From assembly GCA_016720835.1 (NCBI GenBank), contig JADKJW010000010.1:62001-126000 (forward strand): 64,000 nucleotides of DNA. Direction: 5' to 3'. Shown here in pieces: positions 9,601-17,439 of the stretch. The DNA comes from Ignavibacteria bacterium. GTDB lineage: Bacteria > Bacteroidota > Ignavibacteria > SZUA-365. The notes beneath the pieces are model-generated. The model was not told the origin of the DNA. It saw only the letters and a list, made by a program, of their open reading frames with translations, and did not search any database. Numbering within the stretch: the first letter of the stretch is position 1; each line of letters starts with the position of its first letter. Position numbers and translations under genes: made by a program.

Positions 9601-10157
9601 GTCTGATGATCCTGGATCTCGAGGTACAGATCGTCGCCGAACAGATCCTTCAGGCGCGACGCCACGCCCTTCGCGGCGTCGTAGTCGCCCGCGCACAGGT
9701 ACGACGACACCACGCCTCCCGCGCAGGCCGTGAGCGCCACCAGCCCTTCGTGATGGGCTTCGAGGAGATCGAAGTCGATCCGCGGCTTGTAGTAGAATCC
9801 TTCGGTGTGACCGAGCGTCGTCAGCTTGAGAAGGTTCCGGTACCCGGTCTCGTTCTTCGCGATGAGGATGATGTGATTGTACCCGTGCCGCTTGCCTTCG
9901 GGATGCGTGTCGCTGCCGCTCCGGTCGAAGCGCGACCCGCGCGTCATCATGTACATCTCGTTTCCGATGATCGGCGTGATCCCGTGCTTCCTCGCCTTCT
10001 TGTAGAATTCGACGGCGCCGAACATGACGCCGTGATCGGTGAGCCCCACCGCGCGCATGTTGTTCTCGACGGTCGCCTGGATCAGGTCGTCCACCGTGCA
10101 CGCGCCGTCGAGCAGCGAGTAGTGGGTATGATTGTGTAAATGGATGTATTCGTTCAT
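6660..10157 (-). CDS. dnaE: DNA polymerase III alpha subunit
   Basis: The replicative polymerase catalytic subunit, 1165 aa, close to the usual DnaE1 length. An N-terminal PHP domain (residues 1 to about 270) retains likely metal ligands (IHLHNHTHYSLLDG, GLTDHGVMFG, IIGNEMYM, ATNDCHY), so a PHP-based proofreading activity is possible. The C-family palm follows, with GPGRGSAAGSLVAYVLG and the catalytic PDIDVDF motif (Asp406 and Asp408). The fingers, a helix-hairpin-helix region and a C-terminal OB fold (about 990-1080) complete it. The start at 10157 matches the family start; a Bacteroidota-type promoter sits 40 bases upstream, inside the longer ORF extension. Confidence 0.97.
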   Translation of the reverse strand: MNEYIHLHNHTHYSLLDGACTVDDLIQATVENNMRAVGLTDHGVMFGAVEFYKKARKHGITPIIGNEMYMMTRGSRFDRSGSDTHPEGKRHGYNHIILIAKNETGYRNLLKLTTLGHTEGFYYKPRIDFDLLEAHHEGLVALTACAGGVVSSYLCAGDYDAAKGVASRLKDLFGDDLYLEIQDHQTERDAIILEGMPRLGRDLGIKLIATNDCHYIRQSHAVPHNVFLHIADVREAEDVTQLRYGTDQVYYKSEAEMLRLFKDYPEALASTLEVVEKCTLDIDLGTNHMPHFPIPEESGTDQLDDYLRILAEKGLEKRYKEQTPEILDRLSFEIDVIRNMGYSGYFLIVQDFINAAKNRGVRVGPGRGSAAGSLVAYVLGITDVDPLRYDLLFERFLNPDRISMPDIDVDFQDDRREEVIQYVREKYGQDSVSQIITFNKLSARAVIKDVGRVLGVPLGTVESITKHIPVKMGKVQPLKYAFGIETDPDRKWPPVPELAWVRTSEDPKIRKLVEYSLILEGFIRGAGMHAAGVVIAPGDTSEYVPLYKTPSTELMTMYNMSDLEDAGLLKMDFLGLITLTVIDRAIALIREARGEEVDIDAIPLDDPATYEMIGSGHTVGVFQFESVQMREYLRKLKPKSIDDLAAMNALYRPGPMDFIDDFIDRKYGRKPISYLHPSMEPILKPTYGIMVYQEQVMQLVHHVAGFTLAQSDLMRRAMGKKKLDVMAQQRDAFISGAVARGITAKVGGSIFDMIEKFADYGFNKSHSVAYSLLAYQTAWLKANYTPEFMAALMTSEMSKTDKVSALIDECVKLGIEVRPPDVNESGVTFTVTERGIRFGMAAIKNVGVGAVEAIVAARQAGGRFTSIFDFCERVEGRLSNKKTLESLVLAGAMDSLHANRAQVFQVLETALSFGQKRQLHRDIGQESLFDDAHARTPQALALPPLPQIEDWKPAERLANEKSVLGFYISGHPLESWRNDVEAIATVSLGAFEPALDGQTVRAVGVISALRTKIDKKGKTMAFMTVEDFTGKAECLVFGGAYEKFGANIKMDAPVAVMGKVRSSGDAYSLMADEIYTLEQAIARFTKSVIITLSTRTITPKQIEDGIRVLDEFRMGGDCPCFISVSDGNGNTWNLHAKQHRIQISSEVLRRLRSIFGKSAVRIALD

Positions 10158-10196
10158 GGTCCGATCAGGCGTCCGTGATGATCCGCTCCCTCGCGA

Positions 10197-10228
10197 GAAA
10201 TATACCCCGCCGGTCTCGAAGAGACAAT
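10197..10228 (-). promoter_or_regulatory. Bacteroidota-type promoter for dnaE
   Basis: On the minus strand ATTG (10228-10225), a 20-nt spacer, then TATATTTC (10204-10197). This fits TTG-N20-TAnnTTTG with one mismatch at the last base. It lies 40 bases before the dnaE start. Confidence 0.55.
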
Positions 10229-10299
10229 GCGGAGACGGGAGGGGCGCGGTCGCGCGGGACGTCAGTCGGACATCGCCGCGCCAGCTGTTATATTGTGGA

Positions 10300-10983
10300 A
10301 TGACCGAGAGCATCCCGACCCCGACAGCGCGTGCGCGCGAAGGCTTCGCCGCCTATGCCCGCGGCGAGTACGAGCGAGCCGCCGACCTCCTCGAGACGGC
10401 GGTGGAAGCACTCGGCGGCGACGACCGCCTCTCCGCGTACGTCTGTCTCGGGAACGCGCACGACGCCCTTCGCCGCAACGATCGGGCGCTCGACGCATTC
10501 CGCCGCGCCCTCGAGATCGATCCGTCCTCGGCTGCGGCCTGGAACAATGTGGGCCTGATCTGCATCCGCCTGGGGCGCCTCGACGAGGCGCGGGAGGCCC
10601 TCGAGCAGGCCCATGCCCACGATGCGATGAGCGCGGACATTCTCGTCTCGCTCGGGTCGCTCGCCCTCAAGCGCGCCGATCCGGGCAATGCGCTGCGCGC
10701 GTTGCAGCAGGCGCTCGATCTGCAGTCCGGCCACCCCCTTGCCCACGCGAACATGGCGCTGACGCTCGCGGTGTTCGGACGTCTCGAGGAGGCCGAGGAG
10801 TCGCTGCGGCTCGCGTCGCTCTACGGCTTTCCCGACGCGCAGCCGATCCAGGACCGCATCGACCGCCTCAAGGACGTGCGCGACGCCGTGCTCCGCGACC
10901 GCACCCGGCACGACATGGACGGCGCGGACCCGGTGGAGGGACACGACCGCGGTTTCGACGGACGCGCGGAGGAGGAGCGATGA
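10300..10983 (+). CDS. TPR-repeat protein
   Basis: The 227-aa protein has no signal peptide. It contains about five consecutive tetratricopeptide repeats between residues 8 and 190 (for example SAYVCLGNAHDALRRNDRAL and SAAAWNNVGLICIRLGRLDE) and a charged C-terminal tail. TPR proteins act as protein-protein interaction scaffolds; a specific partner cannot be named. The start is the first in-frame ATG after the divergent dnaE promoter. TATATTGT lies 3-11 bases before it, so a very short leader is possible. It is followed after 4 bases by the TetR gene, whose ribosome binding site (GGAGGAGC) lies within the TPR gene's last codons, which suggests co-translation. Confidence 0.85.
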   Translation: MTESIPTPTARAREGFAAYARGEYERAADLLETAVEALGGDDRLSAYVCLGNAHDALRRNDRALDAFRRALEIDPSSAAAWNNVGLICIRLGRLDEAREALEQAHAHDAMSADILVSLGSLALKRADPGNALRALQQALDLQSGHPLAHANMALTLAVFGRLEEAEESLRLASLYGFPDAQPIQDRIDRLKDVRDAVLRDRTRHDMDGADPVEGHDRGFDGRAEEER

Positions 10984-10987
10984 ACGC

Positions 10988-11674
10988 ATGAGTGTGCGGG
11001 AACGGCGGGACCGCGACCGGGAGCATCGAAAGCAGGCCATCCTCGATGCCGCGGAGCGCGTCTATTTCTCGAAGGGCGTCGATGCGACGATGGACGATAT
11101 CGCCTCCGCCGCCGAGATCGCAAAAGGGACCTTGTACCTGTACTTTCCGTCCAAGGACGATCTCTGGCTCTCGCTGATCGTCCGGGCGCTCGCGTCTCTC
11201 GAGGGGCGCTTCCGCGACGCCGTCGATCCGGCAGACGCGCCTCCGGTGACCATTCGCCGCATCGGAGAGGCCTATGTCCGATATGCGCAGGACCATGCCA
11301 ACATGTTCCGTCTGCTCCTCGATTCCGCCCACATCGTCGCGCACAGCAGCGCGAGCCCGGTGAGCCTCGGCGAACTCGCGCGCGCGTCGGATTCGCTCTG
11401 GACGGTGTTCACCGACACGCTGCAGGACGGGATCGACCGCGGAATCTTCCGCGGCGACATCGGCGCCTTCGAGATGGCGATCATCTTCTGGAGCAATACC
11501 ACCGGACTCCTCCGGCAGATGGGTGTCGCGCGGGGCAGTGAGACGCGCCGCAGGGAAGGCACCGCCTACTCGTTCGAGCGCCTGGACTTCCTCCGCCTCG
11601 TCGCCGTGTCCAACGAACTGCTGTTGCAATCCCTGCTCGTGAAGGAGCAGCCCCCGCCCGCCGCCACGCCGTAA
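10988..11674 (+). CDS. TetR/AcrR-family transcriptional regulator
   Basis: The 228-aa protein has an N-terminal helix-turn-helix of the TetR type (residues 10-56): AILDAAERVYFSKGVDATMDDIASAAEIAKGT followed by LYLYFPSKDDLW, the family signature. The C-terminal ligand-binding half is divergent, so the effector is unknown. It is encoded directly downstream of the TPR gene and probably in the same transcript. No palindromic operator was identified with confidence. Confidence 0.92.
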   Translation: MSVRERRDRDREHRKQAILDAAERVYFSKGVDATMDDIASAAEIAKGTLYLYFPSKDDLWLSLIVRALASLEGRFRDAVDPADAPPVTIRRIGEAYVRYAQDHANMFRLLLDSAHIVAHSSASPVSLGELARASDSLWTVFTDTLQDGIDRGIFRGDIGAFEMAIIFWSNTTGLLRQMGVARGSETRRREGTAYSFERLDFLRLVAVSNELLLQSLLVKEQPPPAATP

Positions 11675-11699
11675 GGGCGGTGTGCCGCGTCCGGCATCC

Positions 11700-11730
11700 T
11701 TGTTTCGAACGCGCGAGTTCTCTACTTTTC
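11700..11730 (+). promoter_or_regulatory. Bacteroidota-type promoter for the GAF protein
   Basis: TTG at 11700-11702, a spacer of exactly 20 nt, then TACTTTTC at 11723-11730. The predicted start of transcription (about 11737) is at or past the TTG codon at 11735, which argues for translation from GTG 11768. Confidence 0.55.
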
Positions 11731-11767
11731 TGGATTGAGATCACCGTCCTCCGAGCAACCACCCGCC

Positions 11768-13606
11768 GTGAAAAAATCCATTCCCCTCGTCGCCCTGCTG
11801 TTCCTCGGGGCGGTCGTTGCCGCGTTCGCCGTCAGCGACACCACGCTCCGATTCGTCGCGGCGGGAGTGGCCCTCGCCGGCGCGGTGCTGCTCGCGTTTC
11901 TGGTTCCCAAGGAACTTCAGGGACGCGATGCGGAACGCCGGGGAGTCCCGCATCGGTCAGATGCATCCGGGGAGACGGGCGACGGGTCGACGGATGCGTC
12001 CGCCGGCATCGGGGAGAACGCGCCGCGGCACGACGGCGGGACCGAACCGCCCCGGCCTTCGAGCGGCAGGGGCCCGCGCATTCAGCGCGCGGCGGACATC
12101 CCGCTCGAGTACTACCGTCCCGCGGGCGACGCGCTTCCGCAGGAGGATCCGCGCGCCGAGTTCGATTTCCTCACCAACAGGCTTCTCTCCGCGCTCAAGG
12201 AAAATCTCCTCGCCACGACCGTGGGTCTGTTCTGGATCAACGCCGACCGGCAGCAGATCGTCATCGGGGAAATCGTCAGCGACAGCAAGCACCTGACCAC
12301 GGCGCGCCGGGTGCCGCTGGGGAGCGATCTCATCAGCCTCATCGGCACGTCCGCGAAGCCGCAGATCCTGCCCGAATTCGCCGCCGCATCCGAGCAGGAT
12401 CTCCTCATCTACTACGACGCGCGCGAAGGCGTCCAGTCTTTCGTCGGCGTCCCGGTATTTTTTCAGGACGAGCCGATCGCCGTGGTCGTGGCCGACAGCA
12501 AGGCTCCCGACGCCTTCGGCGTCGAGACGGTCGCCTCCATCGGCACGTTCACGTCCATCATCTCCCTGCTCCTGTCGAGCTACAACCAGAAATACGATCT
12601 CGCCGCGGATGCGCGGCTGCTCGACGTGGTCGATCGCATGCGCCGCATCATGCAGACCTCGATGGATGCCTACGGCATCGCGTCCGCTTCGGCCAAGGCG
12701 ATATCGGAAATCCTCGACTGGGATTATCTCGCCGTCATCCTCTACAATGCGGAGAAACGCGGCTGGATGGTGGTGAAGAGCCATTCGAAGGCGGCAAATC
12801 TCCCGTACGTTTCCGAGGGCGTGACCCTCTCCATCGAAGGGTCGATTTTCCAGTCCGTGCTCGACCGGCAAAAGGGCTGCATCCTCGCCGCGCCCGCGGC
12901 TCCCGCCTTCCGTTTCCATGAAAAGGAGGCCATCAGCGGCGCCGGGCAACTCTGCGTGGTCCCGGTGATCACCACGCGCCTTCCCGCCGGGCTCCTCGTC
13001 GTCGAGTACCGGGACGTATCCCAGTACGGCGATCGCGACATCCGGGTGCTCACCACCCTCGCGGAAATCACCGGCCTGTTCCTCGACGTGGTGTCCTACA
13101 TGGAACTCGCGCGGAAATACCTGCTGATCGACGAAGGAACGAGAACCGCTAGCCGGACCCTGCTGCTGCAACGCAACACCGAAGAGCATCAGCGCATCAC
13201 GAAATTCGGCGGGAACGCGGTGTTCTTTCTCCTCGCCGTCGACGGACCGGACGAGCTCGCCGCGAAATACGGGCAGGAAGGGCTCGAAACCATCCTTTTC
13301 CAGGTGGCGCAGACGGTCAAGGCCGGGCTGTTCGCCTACGATGTGCTCGGGCGCTTCGACGCGACGCGCTTCGGCATCCTCCTGATCCAGACCACCGCGG
13401 ACGAAGCCTACCTGCGCGCGGAGAAAATACGCAAGAGCGTCGCGGGTCTCGTCCTCTCCCGGGGAGGCTCGAGCTTTTCCGTCACGGTCTGCCTCGCGGG
13501 CTGCGCCTTTGCCGAAAGCGGAGATATCGAGCACGTGCTGAAAGTCGCCCAACAGGCGATGAATCTTGCCGTCGGTGACGGCGGCAACTGCGTGAAGGTC
13601 GTCTGA
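11768..13606 (+). CDS. Membrane-anchored GAF-domain protein with degenerate GGDEF domain
   Basis: The 612-aa protein begins with two membrane helices (about residues 4-20 and 26-45) and a disordered charged linker. Two GAF-like sensor domains (about 115-280 and 300-450) come next. A C-terminal domain of about 150 residues has the layout of a diguanylate cyclase, but the GG(D/E)EF loop is replaced by LGRFDATRFGILL, so cyclase activity is not expected. It may bind nucleotide or act as a regulatory partner. The start GTG 11768 is chosen from the promoter position; a TTG at 11735 would add 11 residues. It stands alone, 291 bases before rpoD. Confidence 0.75.
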   Translation: MKKSIPLVALLFLGAVVAAFAVSDTTLRFVAAGVALAGAVLLAFLVPKELQGRDAERRGVPHRSDASGETGDGSTDASAGIGENAPRHDGGTEPPRPSSGRGPRIQRAADIPLEYYRPAGDALPQEDPRAEFDFLTNRLLSALKENLLATTVGLFWINADRQQIVIGEIVSDSKHLTTARRVPLGSDLISLIGTSAKPQILPEFAAASEQDLLIYYDAREGVQSFVGVPVFFQDEPIAVVVADSKAPDAFGVETVASIGTFTSIISLLLSSYNQKYDLAADARLLDVVDRMRRIMQTSMDAYGIASASAKAISEILDWDYLAVILYNAEKRGWMVVKSHSKAANLPYVSEGVTLSIEGSIFQSVLDRQKGCILAAPAAPAFRFHEKEAISGAGQLCVVPVITTRLPAGLLVVEYRDVSQYGDRDIRVLTTLAEITGLFLDVVSYMELARKYLLIDEGTRTASRTLLLQRNTEEHQRITKFGGNAVFFLLAVDGPDELAAKYGQEGLETILFQVAQTVKAGLFAYDVLGRFDATRFGILLIQTTADEAYLRAEKIRKSVAGLVLSRGGSSFSVTVCLAGCAFAESGDIEHVLKVAQQAMNLAVGDGGNCVKVV

Positions 13607-13630
13607 TTTCCCATCGACACCCGATATCCG

Positions 13631-13664
13631 TTTGTTTTCATCGATTTTTTTTCGCATACTTCGT
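13631..13664 (+). promoter_or_regulatory. Possible rpoD promoter
   Basis: TTTG at 13631, a T-rich 22-nt spacer, then TACTTCGT. This is a weak match to the Bacteroidota consensus, about 235 bases upstream of rpoD. The rest of the 291-base gap shows no further recognisable element apart from the five-codon upstream ORF. Confidence 0.3.
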
Positions 13665-13883
13665 GTTCGCGCCAATTCTGCGCGAAAGAGCGGAGCAGAT
13701 CTCGAAGCACATGGGAGAAGGTCCGCGCCCGGTTCCGCGTCCCCGCGCAATGCGTCTCAGGCGCGGCGGGAACGGGATGCCCCCGCACCGGGTTCTTGAG
13801 TGATGCGATCGGTCGCGGGCGTGCGGGATGCAACAGCATGCGGCAGGGCTGCGCGACGTGAAGAATCGTCGTACCTTTCAACA

Positions 13884-13901
13884 ATGAGGGTGACAGTGTG
13901 A
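13884..13901 (+). other. Five-codon upstream ORF overlapping the rpoD start
   Basis: ATG AGG GTG ACA GTG TGA would encode MRVTV. Its stop codon overlaps the rpoD GTG start, an arrangement that allows translational coupling. There is no independent evidence that it is translated. Confidence 0.2.
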
Positions 13902-14761
13902 GGATTTCGAAGCAGTACACCAACCGTGAAAGCCAGTCGCTGGACAAGTATTTGCAGGAGATCGGCCGGGTCGATCTGTTGACGCCGGATGAAGAGATCG
14001 AGCTTGCGAAGAAAATCAAAAGTACCGGCGGCGGTGCGCAGGCTGCCCTCGAAAAGCTGACCAAGGCGAATCTCCGCTTCGTCGTTTCCGTCGCGAAGCA
14101 GTACCAGAATCAGGGGCTGTCGCTGGGCGACCTCATCAACGAGGGCAACCTCGGCCTGATCAAGGCGGCGAAGCGCTTTGATGAAACGCGCGGATTCAAA
14201 TTCATCTCCTACGCGGTGTGGTGGATCCGGCAGTCCATCCTGCAGGCGCTCGCGGAGCAGTCGCGCATCGTCCGCCTGCCGCTCAACCGCGTCGGCGCGC
14301 TCAACAAGATCGGCAAGAAATTCAGCGAGCTCGAGCAATCCTACGAGCGCGAGCCGAGCGCGAGCGAACTTGCCACGGAACTCGACATGACGCTCTTCGA
14401 GGTCGCGGACACGCTCAAGATCAGCGGCCGCCACATCTCCGTCGATGCCCCGTTCGCGCAGGGCGAAGACAACCGCCTCCTCGACGTCATCCAGGACGAC
14501 CGCCAGCCCGCTCCCGACAACAACCTCATGAACGAGTCCCTGAAAGTGGAGGTGCGCCGCGCCCTCGCCACGCTGAGCGAACGCGAGGCCGAGGTCATTC
14601 GCCTCTATTTCGGGCTCGACCGGGAGCATTCGCTGACGCTTGAAGAGATCGGAGAGAAGTTCAATCTCACCCGCGAACGGGTCCGTCAGATCAAGGAGAA
14701 GGCCATCCGCCGTCTCCGGCACGCCTCCCGCAGCAAGCAGTTGCGGGCGTATCTGGGCTGA
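13898..14761 (+). CDS. rpoD: Primary sigma factor RpoD/SigA, short Bacteroidota type
   Basis: The housekeeping sigma subunit of RNA polymerase, 287 aa. This is the length typical of Bacteroidota, which lack region 1.1 and the large non-conserved insert. Region 1.2 (ESQSLDKYLQEIGRVDLL), region 2 (LRFVVSVAKQYQNQGLSLGDLINEGNLGLIKAA, then FISYAVWWIRQSI), region 3 and region 4 (TLEEIGEKFNLTRERVRQIKEKAIRRLRH) are all intact. GTG is used as start codon with GAGGG upstream; the family's conserved residues begin immediately after it. The nearby promoters with TAnnTTTG elements are what this class of sigma factor recognises. Confidence 0.96.
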   Translation: MRISKQYTNRESQSLDKYLQEIGRVDLLTPDEEIELAKKIKSTGGGAQAALEKLTKANLRFVVSVAKQYQNQGLSLGDLINEGNLGLIKAAKRFDETRGFKFISYAVWWIRQSILQALAEQSRIVRLPLNRVGALNKIGKKFSELEQSYEREPSASELATELDMTLFEVADTLKISGRHISVDAPFAQGEDNRLLDVIQDDRQPAPDNNLMNESLKVEVRRALATLSEREAEVIRLYFGLDREHSLTLEEIGEKFNLTRERVRQIKEKAIRRLRHASRSKQLRAYLG

Positions 14762-14780
14762 CCCCCGCCCTGTTTCGGCG

Positions 14781-14810
14781 ATGCCGTCCCGGAGAGTTCC
14801 GGGGCGGCAT
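14781..14810 (+). terminator. Strong hairpin after rpoD
   Basis: A 13-bp stem with one G-T wobble (14781-14793 with 14798-14810) closes a 4-nt loop, 19 bases after the rpoD stop. There is no U tract, so termination efficiency is uncertain. Confidence 0.6.
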
Positions 14811-15158
14811 GGTGTTCCGCAGCCTGAAATGGAGCGACAGTATTTTCAGGGCCGAAATTCTGTATTGTCTCTGACGCGAGTACTTCCTATGTTCCGTCTC
14901 GCAATTCCGCGTTGTGCCAGATTGGAGAGATGCATGAGAAAAAAGGTACTGCCTCTGCCCGAGAGTTTCAGCATTCATGCGACAGCGTTGGTCAACCACG
15001 TGCACAACAAAGCAAACCCGCCAAAACCGGATCCGGGAAAATCGGCACTGGATACGGTTCGACGAGGGGTCATGGTTGTCACAATGGCCGACATGCGGTC
15101 GCCATTCGCAATCTCATTGCGCGTGGGGAACAGGCGCGCCTGACGCGCCGCCGACCCG
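14811..15158. other. Intergenic stretch without a confident gene
   Basis: Between the rpoD hairpin and the pilin-like gene there are about 350 bases of lower-GC sequence. The only candidate is the small plus-strand ORF at 14934-15143. No tRNA fold, repeat or terminator was recognised. Confidence 0.5.
14934..15143 (+). CDS. Possible small protein, unknown
   Basis: A 69-codon ORF begins ATGAGAAAAAAGG with GGAGAG 6 bases upstream and a TATTGT element about 70 bases upstream. The predicted peptide (MRKKVLPLPESFSIHATALV...) is basic and matches nothing I recognise. Codon use does not clearly resemble neighbouring genes, and an overlapping frame is also open. It is listed because of its ribosome binding site. 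Confidence 0.2.
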   Translation: MRKKVLPLPESFSIHATALVNHVHNKANPPKPDPGKSALDTVRRGVMVVTMADMRSPFAISLRVGNRRA

Positions 15159-15567
15159 TCAATCCCACCCGTTGAATTCAGGATCTTCAATGTCCCCGAG
15201 GTGGACCGTCACGACGACGGTCGCTCCGGGGACGGTGTTGGAGTTTCCCGTGATGACGCAGACGTCCCCGGCGGAGCCGTCGACATCAAACGTGCCGTTG
15301 GCGTTCTCCCCGACGCCGCTGGCGTTCGGATTCATCCCGCAATCCACAATGGCGATATTCTGAAAACTGTTGCCGCCTCCCTTGAAGACCGTGGGACGGC
15401 GATAGAAGCCCCTGCGCCGCCGCCGCGAGTTTCAGGCAATCCTGGGTGATGGCGTCCTTGTTGCCACTCTCCATGCCCTTGATGAAACTCGGCAGCGTTC
15501 CCACGACAATTGCAATGCCGACGATGATCACGCCGAGCACGATGTATAGCATCTGTTGCGTGCCCAT
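15159..15567 (-). CDS. Pilin-like membrane-anchored protein, frameshifted
   Basis: The N terminus MGTQQMLYIVLGVIIVGIAI...  is a class of hydrophobic N-terminal helix seen in pilin- or pseudopilin-like proteins without a long leader. It is followed by KGMESGNKDAITQDCLKLAAAAQG. The reading frame then breaks. An extra G in a GGGG run near 15426 shifts it; removing one G continues as FYRRPTVFKGGGNSFQNIAIVDCGMNP and runs to a stop at 15159 through DVCVITGNSNTV, giving about 135 aa. Two Cys in the globular half could form a disulfide. A ribosome binding site (AAGGGGCG) precedes the start. Upstream lie direct repeats that look like binding sites for the adjacent response regulator. The pilin assignment is by N-terminal resemblance only. 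Confidence 0.6.
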
Positions 15568-15650
15568 ACCTACGCCCCTTTGGCGATTTGGTTAAACCTG
15601 TATTGATGGCAGTACTTCATGCGACCGGAATCCTTTTCTCTTTCTGGTTT

Positions 15651-15658
15651 GCAAAATA
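15651..15658 (-). promoter_or_regulatory. Possible -10 element of the pilin-like gene
   Basis: TATTTTGC on the minus strand resembles TAnnTTTG with two mismatches. It lies 11 bases downstream of the TTACAG repeat block, the spacing expected for a promoter activated by an OmpR/PhoB-type regulator. No TTG is present at the -33 position. Confidence 0.35.
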
Positions 15659-15669
15659 CTTCCGCAATC

Positions 15670-15697
15670 TTACAGGGGTCTTACAGGCACATTACAA
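15670..15697 (-). promoter_or_regulatory. Three direct repeats, likely response-regulator box
   Basis: TTACAG at 15670, TTACAG at 15681 and TTACAA at 15692 (plus-strand reading; TGTAA on the transcribed minus strand) have an exact 11-bp period. Direct repeats with one-turn spacing are the usual target of OmpR/PhoB-family regulators. The block begins just after the kinase stop codon and ends 103 bases before the pilin-like start. The regulator encoded at 16755-17429 is the obvious candidate to bind it. Confidence 0.6.
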
Positions 15698-15702
15698 TGC
15701 TG

Positions 15703-16754
15703 TCAGGAGTGCGCCTGCGGGCTTGAAGGACGGGTGTCATCGAGCGGAAGACGGACGATGAATTCGCTGCCCTCGTCCGGCGTGCTCTCGACAAGGACGT
15801 CGCCTCCGTGCGTCTGGGCGATCCACTGCACGATGAAGAGTCCCAATCCCGTGCCGCTCCGGCTCTTCGCGTGCTCGCGGTCCACCCGGTAGAAACGGTC
15901 GAAAATCCTCGGGAGCGCATCGGCGGGAATGCCGAATCCGGTATCGCGGACGCTGACCAGCGCCCACCCGTCCCGCGCTTTCAGGGAGAGGGTGACAGAG
16001 CCGCCGTGCTGATTGTACTTGACGGCATTGTCGATCAGGTTGAGCACCACGCGCCGGATGCGGAGCGCGTCGCCCTCGATCCACGCGTCCTCGGCCGGAC
16101 CCGCATGAAAGGTGATGCCCGCCTGCGAGGTGAACAGGTCCGCCTCGTCGGCCATCTCCTCGATGAGCTGTCGGAGATTGAAGCGCTGGCGTTCCATCGG
16201 GACCTGCCCGATCTGAGACCTCGCCACCAGCAGCAGGTCGTCGATGATCCGCGAGAGACGGAGAATTTCCTCGAGAAGGCTGGCGAGGATGTGCTGGTAC
16301 TGCTCGGCGCTCTTCTGGCTGCGCAGGGCGAGTTCCACTTCGCCGCGCATGATGGTCAGCGGCGTCCGCAGCTCGTGCGACGCGTTCACGGAAAAATGTT
16401 GGATCTGCTCGTACGCCTCGCGCATCTTCTCGACGGAACTGCGGATCGAACCCATCTTGATCTGGAATTCCTCCTCCAGCAGCAGCGTGGGAAGCGGAGG
16501 CGCGTCGGACACGCGGGGCGTGATTTCATAGCGGCTGCTGTGCAGCTGCTCCGAGATGACCCACCCGACAAGGTAGGAGAAGAAAAGGCTGACGGGAACG
16601 AACACCAGGATGATGCCGATGTAGGTCGTCTCGAAGCGTTCGAGGATGACCGGATAGAACTTGAACACCGTGAAGATCAGGCTCGCCACGAACACGACCA
16701 CCGCCATGATCGTCGTGCCGTAGATCAGCGACAGGCGCTGTTTGAGACCGATGA

Positions 16755-16758
<4 letters not shown>
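15703..16758 (-). CDS. Sensor histidine kinase, intramembrane-sensing type
   Basis: The 351-aa kinase has two membrane helices (about residues 12-33 and 46-67) joined by only about 12 residues, so it lacks a periplasmic sensor domain. The H box FSVNASHELRTPLTIMRG carries the phospho-accepting His128. The ATPase domain has the N box NLIDNAVKYN, G1 DTGFGIP, F box FDRFYRVD and G2 GTGLGLFIV. The start at 16758 overlaps the regulator's stop by four bases (ATGA), so the pair is translationally coupled; longer upstream ORF extension is antisense-like noise. It phosphorylates the upstream-encoded regulator by inference from this pairing. Confidence 0.93.
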
Positions 16759-17429
<671 letters not shown>

Positions 17430-17439
17430 GCGCGCTCCG

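Noticed and set aside
6633..10139. 1168-codon open frame on the plus strand
   Set aside because: Exactly antisense to dnaE; the translation is rich in Arg, His, Val and Asp with no domain. GC-rich third positions keep the opposite strand open.
11680..12921. 413-codon plus-strand frame overlapping the GAF gene
   Set aside because: Arg/Gly-rich out-of-frame shadow; the GAF domains are in the other frame.
15050..15080. tRNA-like GGTTCGAC T-loop sequence
   Set aside because: No matching acceptor, D or anticodon stems could be drawn around it.
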